Positions 1 through 6,683 of a DNA stretch of 9,625 nucleotides are shown piece after piece. The stretch spans positions 464 through 10,088 of the forward strand of contig VBDM01000182.1 in assembly GCA_005881355.1 (NCBI GenBank), read 5' to 3'. The notes below the pieces were generated by a model. The model was given only the letters and a program-made list of their open reading frames with translations, was not told where the DNA came from and ran no database searches. The DNA is from Betaproteobacteria bacterium. GTDB taxonomy: Bacteria > Pseudomonadota > Gammaproteobacteria > Burkholderiales > SG8-39. Numbering within the stretch: position 1 is the first letter of the stretch; every line of letters begins with the position of its first letter. A program made the position numbers and the translations under genes.

Positions 1-596
1 AAATAGCTGCCCCTGGAGAGATCCGGCGAGCGCAGGACCGCGCTGCCGTCGACGAGCTTCGGCAGGCCGCGGGCGAGCACAAGCTCGGCTGCGCCGGTCA
101 CTTTCCTGAAGACGTCGACAGCAAGATCGTCGGGGAGGATGGGCACGGGTTCCTGGTCCACGATGCGTCCTGCGTCGGGCTTCTCGACCATCTCGTGGAG
201 CGTCGCCCCGGTCTCGGTCTCGCCGTGGATGATCGCCCAGTTGACCGGAGCGCGCCCGCGGTACTTCGGCAGCAGCGACCCGTGCACGTTGAAGGCGCCG
301 CGCTTGGGAACGGCGAGGAGCGCTTGCCCGAGCATCAGTCGGTAGTAAAACGAGAAAAGAAAGTCCGGCCGTGAGGCGCGGACCTTGCCGATGATCTCCG
401 GGGCGTTGGGGTCGTCGGGCACGATGGTTTCGATTCCCCGCGCGCGCGCGAGCGCCGCGACGCTGCCGAACCAGATATTTTCACCGGGGTCGTCCCGATG
501 GGTGACGACGAGAGGTACTGCGACGCGCTGGTCGAGCAGGACATTGAGGCAGCGGCAGCCGACGTCGTGGTAGGCGAATGCGACGGCGCGGGTCAC
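1..596 (-). CDS. arnA: ArnA-type formyltransferase (stand-alone, C-terminus off the left edge)
   Basis: Predicted to transfer a formyl group from 10-formyl-tetrahydrofolate to the amine of a UDP-aminosugar (UDP-L-Ara4N in the known pathway), in the cytoplasm. About 198 residues are visible. The N-terminus (AFAYHDVGCRCL) matches the formyltransferase half of ArnA. The active-site block FNVHGSLLPKYRGRAP carries Asn103 and His105, and KPDAG carries Asp141, the usual Asn/His/Asp triad offset by one from E. coli ArnA. The start is GTG at 596: its GTGA overlaps the TGA of the upstream arnC-like gene, which suggests translational coupling. No internal gap is apparent against the family as I recall it. 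The end lies beyond base 1, so I cannot tell whether a dehydrogenase domain is fused as in enterobacterial ArnA. Other UDP- or dTDP-aminosugar formyltransferases are possible, but the Arn neighbours favour this role. Confidence 0.88.
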   Translation of the reverse strand, partial: MTRAVAFAYHDVGCRCLNVLLDQRVAVPLVVTHRDDPGENIWFGSVAALARARGIETIVPDDPNAPEIIGKVRASRPDFLFSFYYRLMLGQALLAVPKRGAFNVHGSLLPKYRGRAPVNWAIIHGETETGATLHEMVEKPDAGRIVDQEPVPILPDDLAVDVFRKVTGAAELVLARGLPKLVDGSAVLRSPDLSRGSY

Positions 597-1504
597 TCTT
601 TGCGCTCGAGCACGGCCTGCACGACGTAGCGCGGGCGCTGCCGCACCTGCTCGTAGATGCGGCCGACGTATTCGCCCAGAAGTCCCACCCCGAAGAGGAG
701 TATCCCCGTAAGGAAGAACTGGAGGATGTCGCGATCCCAGATCGCGCGCAACCCCTCGACGAGGCTGTCGGCGACGATCCACCGCTGGATGATGACGATC
801 ACGTATGCGAGCACGGAGGCGGCCGCTGTGAGCATACCCAGCAGAGAGAACATCTGCAGCGGCTTGACCGAGAAGCTGGTGACGAGATCGAAATTGAGCT
901 GGACGAGCTTGTAGAGCGAGTACTTCGACTCGCCCGCGGCGCGCTCCTCGTGCGCCACCTCGATCTCGGTGGGGCGCTGCGCGAAGGTATAGGCGAGCGC
1001 CGGGATGAAGGTGTTGACCTCGCGGCAGCTGTTGATCGCGGCGACGATGTCGCGGCTGTAGGCGCGCAGCATGCAGCCCTGGTCGCTCATGCGGATGCGG
1101 GTGATGCGCTCGCGCAGCGCGTTCATGAGCCGCGAGGCGCCGCGCCGGAAAACGGTGTCCCGGCGCTCGCGCCGTACGCCGCCGACGTAATCGTAGCCTT
1201 CGTCCATTTTGGCGAGGAGCCTTGCGATCTCCTCCGGGGGGTTTTGAAGGTCCGCGTCAAGCGTGACCACCCGGTCGCCGCGGCAGCGCTCGAATCCGGC
1301 GACGATCGCCATGTGCTGGCCGTAATTGCCGTTGAAGAGGATCACCCTCGTCGTGTCGGGCCGCTTCTGGAACTGCTCGCGCAGAATGGCCTCGTAGCTT
1401 GCACCCAAGGCATCGAGCGCCGGATAAAGCCGCGCGAAGAGCGACGGGAGCACCGCCTCCTCGTTGTACACCGGAATGACGACGGAGAGCCCGGGCGCGG
1501 CCAT
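593..1504 (-). CDS. arnC: ArnC-like undecaprenyl-phosphate glycosyltransferase, lacking the DDGS segment
   Basis: A family 2 glycosyltransferase of the ArnC/DPM-synthase type, expected to move a (formyl)aminosugar from UDP to undecaprenyl phosphate at the inner membrane. The N-terminus has SVVIPVYNEE (residues 7-16). Other visible motifs are NGNYGQHMAI (58-67), LDADLQNPPEE (82-92), SDQGCMLRAY and GESKY. Two C-terminal membrane segments are followed by LLGEYVGRIYEQVRQRPRY. It has 303 residues against about 322 in E. coli ArnC. The shortfall includes a sharp gap at residues 38-41 (SYEAI joined to LREQF), where relatives carry about 13 more residues including the nucleotide-binding DDGS motif. 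Reading frame is kept. The ATG at 1504 follows the upstream TGA by one base (TGAGATG), and the gene overlaps the downstream formyltransferase by four bases. As assembled, the enzyme is probably inactive. Confidence 0.85.
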   Translation of the reverse strand: MAAPGLSVVIPVYNEEAVLPSLFARLYPALDALGASYEAILREQFQKRPDTTRVILFNGNYGQHMAIVAGFERCRGDRVVTLDADLQNPPEEIARLLAKMDEGYDYVGGVRRERRDTVFRRGASRLMNALRERITRIRMSDQGCMLRAYSRDIVAAINSCREVNTFIPALAYTFAQRPTEIEVAHEERAAGESKYSLYKLVQLNFDLVTSFSVKPLQMFSLLGMLTAAASVLAYVIVIIQRWIVADSLVEGLRAIWDRDILQFFLTGILLFGVGLLGEYVGRIYEQVRQRPRYVVQAVLERKE

Positions 1505-1505
1505 C

Positions 1506-2645
1506 TCAGGCGCCCTTGCGCCGCATCACGCGCTTCATGCTCTCGCATACGCGCTCGACGTCGGTCTCGCGCATCTCGGGAAAAAGCGGCAGCGTGACCG
1601 TCTCGCGCGCGATGCGCTCCGAGACCGGGAACATGCCCTCGCGGAATCCCTTGTGGCGAAAGAGGGTGGTGAGGTGGATCGCTTCGTAGGAAACGCCGGT
1701 GCCGATGCCTTCCCTCTGCATCGCGTCCATGAACGCCTTGCGGGTAGAGCGCATCGCCTGCAGCGGCAGCAGCACCGCGAACATGTTCCAGCTGTGTCCC
1801 GGGTTGTCGCGCGGCGGCAGGCATTCGGGCGCGAGCAGATCGTCGCCCGCGAGGCACTCGAAGTAGCAGCGCGCCAGCCGCTCGCGCGCGCGGCACCAGT
1901 CCTCCAGGTGCGCGAGCTGCTCCAGGCCCAGCCGCGCCGATACGTCGGAGAAGTTGTACTTGGCCCCGGCGCGCTCCACGTCGCGCGTGCCGTCGGGCAG
2001 GCGCTTGATACCGTGGAAGCGCAGTTGGTCCACGATCGCCGCCTCGCGTTCATCGTTGAGCGCCAGGGCGCCGCCCTCTATGGTGGTCATGTTCTTGTTG
2101 GGATGGAAGCTGAACGAGACGAGATCGCCCGTCGCCCCCACCGGGCCGCGCGAGGTCCGCGATCCCATCGCAAGCGCAGCGTCCTCGAGGATGCGCACCT
2201 TGTGGCGCCTGGCGAACGCCTCGAGCGCGTCGGCGTCGAGCGGAGCGTTGTAGTGCGTGGGAAGCAGCAGGCGCGTCTTCGGTGTGACCGCAGCGGCGGC
2301 CTGTGCGAAATCGAGGTTGCGCGAGCCGAGATTCACGTCGACGAACACAGCGGTGGCGCCGGCGCGCTCGACCACGTTGCCGGTCACGAAGAAGCTTTGC
2401 GCGGGGATGATCACTTCGTCGCCCGGGCCGATGTCGAGCAGCTCGAGGGCCACCTGCATCGCCGCGGTCGCCGAAGTGAGCGCACGGACCGGCCGCCCGC
2501 CGAAGCGTTTCGAAAGCGCCTTCTCGAACGCGGCGACCCGCGGGCCGGTGGCGATCCAGCGGGTGCGCAGGGTGTCGGCCACCGCGGCGATCATGGCCTC
2601 GTCGATGGTCGGCCGCGCGAACGGCAGGAAAGAATCTCCGGCCAC
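1506..2645 (-). CDS. arnB: ArnB-like DegT/DnrJ/EryC1 PLP aminotransferase
   Basis: A PLP-dependent sugar aminotransferase of the DegT/DnrJ/EryC1/StrS family. In the Arn pathway this enzyme aminates UDP-4-keto-pentose with glutamate to give UDP-L-Ara4N, in the cytoplasm. Visible landmarks are FLPFARPTIDE at the N-terminus, GPGDEVIIPAQSFF, the cofactor-binding Asp in ILEDAALAMGS, and the PLP lysine in SFHPNKNMTT (codon at 2094-2096). Further on are GAKYNFSDVSARLGLEQL and PGHSWNMFAVLLP. The length (about 380 residues) matches E. coli ArnB, and no internal gap is seen. The start is uncertain. GTG at 2645 lies four bases after the upstream stop and gives a typical short lead-in to FLPF. TTG codons at 2666 and 2663 are alternatives that would overlap the upstream gene. 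No clear ribosome binding site favours either. Exact substrate (Ara4N or another 4-amino sugar) is inferred from neighbours. Confidence 0.87.
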   Translation of the reverse strand: MAGDSFLPFARPTIDEAMIAAVADTLRTRWIATGPRVAAFEKALSKRFGGRPVRALTSATAAMQVALELLDIGPGDEVIIPAQSFFVTGNVVERAGATAVFVDVNLGSRNLDFAQAAAAVTPKTRLLLPTHYNAPLDADALEAFARRHKVRILEDAALAMGSRTSRGPVGATGDLVSFSFHPNKNMTTIEGGALALNDEREAAIVDQLRFHGIKRLPDGTRDVERAGAKYNFSDVSARLGLEQLAHLEDWCRARERLARCYFECLAGDDLLAPECLPPRDNPGHSWNMFAVLLPLQAMRSTRKAFMDAMQREGIGTGVSYEAIHLTTLFRHKGFREGMFPVSERIARETVTLPLFPEMRETDVERVCESMKRVMRRKGA

Positions 2646-2649
2646 GGAT

Positions 2650-2969
2650 TCAGCTGCGCGCAACAAGGAACACGCCGGCGACGATGAAGGCGATGCCGAT
2701 GAGCTTCTGGGCGGTGAGCGATTCGCCGAACAGGTACCAGGCCGCGAGGGCGTTCAGGACGTAGCCGATCGAGAGCATCGGGTAGGCGATCGAGACCTCG
2801 ACGCGCGACAGCCCCATGATCCAGACGACGAGGCTCACGACGTAGCAGGCGACCCCGCCCGCGATATGCGGTTCGAACGCGAGCTTCATGCCGACCGGGA
2901 CGATGTTTTGCGCGCTGAACTCGAAATGCCCCACCCGGTCAGGATCAGGGCGAAGCTCGCCGCGCTCAT
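2650..2969 (-). pseudogene. Small EamA/SMR-type membrane protein (ArnE-like), frameshifted by an internal deletion
   Basis: A small multidrug-resistance/EamA-like membrane protein. In Arn clusters such proteins (ArnE/ArnF) flip undecaprenyl-phosphate-aminoarabinose across the inner membrane. The true start should be ATG at 2969, whose ATGA overlaps the arnT-like stop. It encodes MSAASFALILTG, the beginning of membrane segment 1. It then runs out of frame and stops after 27 codons. The rest of the protein resumes in another frame at 2934 (VGHFEFSAQN), with clear membrane segments around IAGGVACYVVSLVVW, SIAYPMLSIGYVLNALAAWYL and LIGIAFIVAGVFLVARS. Relatives have about 16-17 more residues at the join, the rest of segment 1. 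Adding 52 bases restores an open frame of about 123 residues, a normal size. A GTG at 2934 could start a shortened protein lacking segment 1, but the ATGA coupling argues that the longer form is ancestral. Confidence 0.75.
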
Positions 2970-4603
2970 GGTTTTCTCACGACGATGCGGCGCGAGTCGC
3001 GCGCGACGATCTGCATCGGAACGGGATGGTCCCGGAGGAAGCCGGCGAGGTCGTCCGCGTTGAACATGGCGAAGGCCTCGCGATCGGCCTGCCAGGCGCG
3101 CGCGAACGCCGCCTCATCGGGCAGGAATTTCTGCGGCTCCCAGGCGATCGGCTGCGACAACTCGTCCTTGTTGGACACCATGGTCACGGTCCGGCCCAGG
3201 TAAAACAGCAGCGTGTGATCGAAGGTGTTCACCACGTAGAAAGGGACATCCGGTGTGAGCTGGTCCCGGATTTTCTGGACGATATGATACGCGGAATAGG
3301 CGGGCGAAAGCTCCTCGTGCCCCGAGCCGGCGGCTTGGACGGAGACGAGGCCGCCGAAGGCAAGCGCGAGGGCCGCGGCGGCGGGGCGCGCGCGCAGAGC
3401 AAGCCACGCGGAGAGCATCGCGGCGACGGCCAGCGCCGAACCGGCCGCGGTCAGCCAGGGTACGTAGCCCGCGAGCAGTCCGGCCGGAAGGTCGCCCGCG
3501 GCGTGGCGCACGGCGTAAGGCGCCGCGGCGATCAGGGCGATCCCGAGCAGGGCCGCGACCGCAGCCTGCGCAGTAGCGATGCGCGGGCCGGCCGAGGCGA
3601 GGGTGTGGCCGACGAGCAGCGCAAGCGCCGGAAACATGGGCAGGATATAGGAGCCGAGCTTCGAGCTCGATGCCGAAAAGAACGCGAAGACGACGGCGCA
3701 CCAGAGAAGCAGGAACCGCCGCGGCTGGAAACGGGTTCCGGGTGATCGGGCCCATGCGCTCCAAAGCGCGGGGACGAGGCTCACGACCCAGGGAACGATC
3801 CCGAGGAACAGCACGGGAACGAAATACCACAGAGGCTCGTAGCGATCGTGCTCGCGCGTGAGAAAGCGATCGACGTGCTCGTGGATGAAGAAAAACCGGA
3901 AGAACTCCGGGTTGGCGAGCGAGACCGCGACGAACCACGGCGCGGCGATCGCAAGGAAGAGCAAGCCCCCTGGGAGGAGGTGCAGTCGCGCCCACCGCTC
4001 CCGGTCGCGCTCGATCAGCACATAGAGCACCACCGCGCCCGCGGGCAGGACGATCCCGACCAGACCCTTGCTCAGCACCGCGAGCGCCGCGGCGGCCCAG
4101 GCGGCGAGCATCCAGCGGCGCCGCTCCTTGTCGCCCGATTCGTCGCGCTGGGCGAGCGCGATCGCGAACACCGACGCGGACATGAAGAAGGCGAGCGCCA
4201 TGTCGAGGGAGAGGAAGTGCCCGATCAAGACGTACATCGCGGAGCTCGCCGCGACCAGCGCCCCGTACAGCCCGATCGGCGGCCCGAACAGGCGGTTGCC
4301 GGCCCAGAAAACGAGCAGCACGCCGAAAAAGCCGGCGAGCCCGGGCCAAAGCCGCGCCGCCCATTCGTTCTGCCCGAACGCGCCGAAGGCCGCCGCAGTC
4401 GCCCAGTACTGCAGCGCCGGCTTCTCGAAGTATTTGAAGCCGTTCAGCCGCGGGGTGAGCCAGTCGCCGCTTGCGGTCATCTCGCGGGGGATTTCGGCGT
4501 AGCGGCCTTCATCGGGCTTGAACAGGTGCCGGTAGCCGAGATTGCAGAACCAGACGGCTGCAAAAACTGCGAGGAGCAGCCACAGTCCGCGGCGGGAAAT
4601 CAT
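2966..4603 (-). CDS. arnT: ArnT-like PMT-family lipid A aminosugar transferase
   Basis: An integral inner-membrane GT-C glycosyltransferase of the PMT/ArnT family. ArnT moves 4-amino-4-deoxy-L-arabinose from undecaprenyl phosphate to lipid A phosphates on the periplasmic face, lowering surface charge and polymyxin binding. It has 545 residues, a usual length, with many hydrophobic segments after a short N-terminus. The first periplasmic loop has FKPDEGRYAEIPREM with the catalytic-type Asp31, followed by KYFEKPALQYW with Glu60 and Lys61. Asp134 lies in SLDMALAF, and histidines 241 and 243 in IHEHVDRF. All sit where ArnT proteins carry their conserved polar residues. The C-terminal soluble part (VPFYVVNTFDHTLLFYL onwards) completes the fold. 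ATG at 4603 starts 16 bases after the upstream Mth938-type gene. The stop overlaps the next gene as ATGA. Intact as read. A related lipid-linked sugar transferase remains possible. Confidence 0.85.
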   Translation of the reverse strand: MISRRGLWLLLAVFAAVWFCNLGYRHLFKPDEGRYAEIPREMTASGDWLTPRLNGFKYFEKPALQYWATAAAFGAFGQNEWAARLWPGLAGFFGVLLVFWAGNRLFGPPIGLYGALVAASSAMYVLIGHFLSLDMALAFFMSASVFAIALAQRDESGDKERRRWMLAAWAAAALAVLSKGLVGIVLPAGAVVLYVLIERDRERWARLHLLPGGLLFLAIAAPWFVAVSLANPEFFRFFFIHEHVDRFLTREHDRYEPLWYFVPVLFLGIVPWVVSLVPALWSAWARSPGTRFQPRRFLLLWCAVVFAFFSASSSKLGSYILPMFPALALLVGHTLASAGPRIATAQAAVAALLGIALIAAAPYAVRHAAGDLPAGLLAGYVPWLTAAGSALAVAAMLSAWLALRARPAAAALALAFGGLVSVQAAGSGHEELSPAYSAYHIVQKIRDQLTPDVPFYVVNTFDHTLLFYLGRTVTMVSNKDELSQPIAWEPQKFLPDEAAFARAWQADREAFAMFNADDLAGFLRDHPVPMQIVARDSRRIVVRKP

Positions 4604-4619
4604 CGATGGCCCATGGTCT

Positions 4620-4991
4620 TCACCCGAGCAGCAGCGCCGCCGCCACCTTGCGCTCTTCGGCCACCAGAATGTTGTAGGTTCGGCAGGCGGCCTCCACGTC
4701 CATCACTTCGACACCGACGCCGGAACGAACGAGCGGCCGCGTGATCTCGGCGCTGGGAAAACGCAGCTGCGGCCCCGTGCCCAGCAGGACGATCTCGAGC
4801 CCCAGACCGGCGAGCGCGGCGAGATGCTCGGGCGCGAGCGCCTCGAAGCTCGTCGCGGGCCAGTCGGCGATGATGCGCTCGGGCAGCACCACCACGCTTT
4901 TTTCGATGCGCCGGTCGTTGACCTTCACGTAGCCCCGGCCGTAGCCGGTGAAAACGTTCAGCGCGGTGGCGGCTTCGCGGTGCAGTTTCAA
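4620..4991 (-). CDS. Mth938-domain (DUF498/NDUFAF3-like) small protein
   Basis: A 123-residue soluble protein of the Mth938 family, related to mitochondrial complex I assembly factor NDUFAF3. Its bacterial function is not established. The N-terminal stretch LNVFTGYGRGYVKVN, then SVVVLPERIIADW, LEIVLLGTGPQLRFP and the C-terminal CRTYNILVAEERKVAAALL are typical of the family, and the length is normal. The start chosen is TTG at 4991, giving the family's usual MKLH opening; no in-frame ATG lies nearby and no ribosome binding site is obvious. It is the first gene of the leftward transcription unit and is followed 16 bases later by the arnT-like gene. Its place in an envelope operon may be incidental. 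Confidence 0.85.
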   Translation of the reverse strand: MKLHREAATALNVFTGYGRGYVKVNDRRIEKSVVVLPERIIADWPATSFEALAPEHLAALAGLGLEIVLLGTGPQLRFPSAEITRPLVRSGVGVEVMDVEAACRTYNILVAEERKVAAALLLG

Positions 4992-5020
4992 GATTGCCGG
5001 TGCTGTAAGTGTCCGGTAGC

Positions 5021-5026
5021 ATTATA
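5021..5026 (-). promoter_or_regulatory. Candidate -10 box for the leftward operon
   Basis: A perfect TATAAT on the minus strand, 29 bases upstream of the TTG start of the Mth938-type gene. It is the only consensus -10 seen in this intergenic region. No good -35 hexamer is found at 16-18 bases, so an activator or an alternative arrangement would be needed. Its position just before the first gene of a leftward cluster supports a promoter role. Confidence 0.4.
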
Positions 5027-5033
5027 ACTTTTT

Positions 5034-5045
5034 GCGCTGCAGCGC
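5034..5045. promoter_or_regulatory. 12-base perfect palindrome in the divergent intergenic region
   Basis: GCGCTGCAGCGC reads the same on both strands. It lies between the divergent Mth938-type and alaC genes, just upstream of the minus-strand TATAAT and just after the first plus-strand -10 candidate. A palindrome there could be an operator for a dimeric regulator, but a chance palindrome in GC-rich DNA is also plausible. Confidence 0.3.
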
Positions 5046-5089
5046 GATTTGAAATGCTTGCACCCAAGCCGATAAGCCCCCTACCGATC

Positions 5090-6243
5090 ATGAGAGAGTT
5101 CGCCCGCATTCAGCGTCTTCCGCCCTATGTCTTCAACATCACCAACGAGTTGAAGATGGCGGCGCGCCGCGCGGGCGAAGACATCATCGACATGAGCATG
5201 GGCAACCCCGACGGCCCGACGCCCAAGCACATCGTGGCGAAGCTGGTCGAGGCGGCGCAGCGCCCCGACACCCACGGCTACTCGGTCTCGAAGGGCATAC
5301 CGCGCCTGCGCCGCGCGATCTGCACGTGGTACCGGCGCCGCTACGGCGTCCAATTCGATCCCGACTCCGAGGCGATCGTCACCATCGGCTCGAAGGAGGG
5401 TCTCGCGCACCTGATGCTCGCGTGCCTCGATCGCGGCGACACGGTGCTCGTGCCCAATCCCTCATATCCCATACACATCTACGGCGCGATCATCGCCGGC
5501 GCCGACATCCGCTCGGTGCGCATGACCGCCGACGTCGATTTTTTCTCCCCAAGCCGAAGATGCTCGTGATCGGATTTCCGTCGAACCCGACGGCGAGATG
5601 CGTAGAGCTGGATTTCTTCGAACGGGTGGTCGCGCTCGCCAAAACGCACGACATCCTGGTCGTGCACGACCTCGCCTACGCCGATATCACTTTCGACGGA
5701 TGGAAGGCGCCTTCGATCATGCAAGTGAGCGGCGCGCGCGACGTCGCTGTGGAATTCTTCACCATGTCGAAGAGCTACAACATGGCGGGCTGGCGCATCG
5801 GCTTCATGGTCGGCAACAAGGACCTCGTCCACGCGCTCGCGCGGATCAAGAGCTACCACGACTACGGCACTTTCACGCCGATCCAGGTCGCCTCCATCGT
5901 CGCGCTCGAAGGCCCGCAGGATTGCGTCGAGGAGCACCGGATGAAGTACCAGAAGCGCCGCGACGTCATGGTCAAGGGGCTGCAGGAGATCGGATGGCCG
6001 GTCGAGAATCCGCGGGCCTCGATGTACATCTGGGCGAAGATTCCCGAGGCCTACGCCAAGCTCGGCTCGCTCGAGTTCGCAAAAAAAGTGCTGCGGGACG
6101 CAAAAGTCGCCGTATCGCCCGGGATCGGCTTCGGCGACCACGGCGACGATCACGTGCGCATAGCCCTCATCGAAAATGAGGCCCGCACCCGGCAAGCCAT
6201 TCGCGGGATCCGCGATATGTTTCGCAAAGACGGATTGCTGTGA
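5090..6243 (+). pseudogene. alaC: AlaC-type alanine aminotransferase, frameshifted by an internal deletion
   Basis: A fold-type I PLP aminotransferase very like E. coli AlaC (glutamate-pyruvate transaminase). The N-terminal part ([57 protein letters not shown]) reads from ATG 5090 to DVDFF at 5545, then runs into TGA at 5567. The rest reads in another frame from CCC at 5548 ([16 protein letters not shown]) to TGA at 6243. It contains [10 protein letters not shown], the PLP lysine in [15 protein letters not shown] (codon 5770-5772), and [22 protein letters not shown]. Relatives have about 10-11 residues between VDFF and PKPKM. Restoring 31 bases gives an open frame of about 394 residues, near the family norm. 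ATG 5054 is an alternative start. Re-initiation at ATG 5560 is possible but would give a fragment. As assembled it cannot make the whole enzyme; an assembly error is a real alternative. Confidence 0.85.
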
Positions 6244-6683
6244 TGCAGATTGTTGAGGTCACCGACGAAAAAGGCGCCATCGCCGCGCCCGAGTGGTTCA
6301 GCAAGGCCGAAGCCGTTCATCGCCAGCTGCGCACCGCGCTGCCGCCCGAATATGAAGCGAAGATGAAGCGCGTCTTCGCGGGCGGCGCGCGCATGTGCGT
6401 GGCGGTGGAGGGCGCGGACGTCGCCGGTGTCGCCGTCTATCGCATGTACGAGAATACGTTCTACGGGAAGCAACTCTACGTGGACGATCTGGTGGCGGAC
6501 GAACGGCGCCGCTCGCGCGGTGTCGGGCGCGCGCTGCTCGATCATCTCGAGCAAAAGGCGCGCGCGGCGGGTTTCGACAGCCTGACACTCGACTCGGGCA
6601 CGCAGCGACTCCAGGCGCACAAGTTCTACTTCCGCGAAGGCATGGCGGTGACCTCGTTCCACTTCTTGAAGAAGCTCAAATGA
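6243..6683 (+). CDS. GNAT-family N-acetyltransferase
   Basis: A 146-residue acetyl-CoA-dependent acetyltransferase of the GNAT superfamily; substrate unknown. The N-terminal half contains MCVAVEGADVAGVAVYRMYE, the usual beta strands before the acetyl-CoA site. The core LYVDDLVADERRRSRGVGRALLDHL (in two parts, around residues 78-102) has the pyrophosphate-binding R-x-x-G-x-G/A pattern at residues 90-97. The end, AHKFYFREGM, is the typical motif B region. ATG 6243 shares its A with the TGA of alaC (TGATG); GTG 6240 is an alternative start one codon upstream. Its own TGA overlaps the ATG of hom (ATGA). It is therefore translated as part of the aspartate-family operon, hinting at an amino-acid-related or protein N-acetylation substrate, but that is inference. 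Confidence 0.87.
   Translation: MQIVEVTDEKGAIAAPEWFSKAEAVHRQLRTALPPEYEAKMKRVFAGGARMCVAVEGADVAGVAVYRMYENTFYGKQLYVDDLVADERRRSRGVGRALLDHLEQKARAAGFDSLTLDSGTQRLQAHKFYFREGMAVTSFHFLKKLK

Larger units (their letters stand above)
4994..5076 (+). promoter_or_regulatory. Candidate promoter region for the alaC-hom-thrC operon
   Basis: Two weak sigma-70-like pairs can be drawn on the plus strand. One is TTGCCG (4994-4999), 17 bases, TAGCAT (5017-5022). The other is TTGAAA (5049-5054), 16 bases, GATAAG (5071-5076). The first overlaps the minus-strand TATAAT, so the two divergent promoters could compete. Neither is strong and neither is proven. Confidence 0.3.

Noticed and set aside
578..2687. Long plus-strand open frames opposite the arnC- and arnB-like genes (578-1597 and 1464-2687)
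   Set aside because: Same antisense composition; the minus-strand genes carry full family motifs.
2888..4744. Plus-strand open frames opposite the arnT-like gene (2888-3745 and 3848-4744)
   Set aside because: Low-complexity Arg/Glu/Gly/Pro-rich shadows of a conserved membrane protein.
5022..5024. ATG on the minus strand as the start of the Mth938-type protein
   Set aside because: It overlaps the TATAAT and is out of frame with the conserved protein, whose family opening MKLH is supplied by TTG 4991.
5539..5569. Programmed ribosomal frameshifting at the T-run in alaC
   Set aside because: A slip of one base would join the frames but would not restore the 10-11 missing conserved residues, so a deletion explains the site better.
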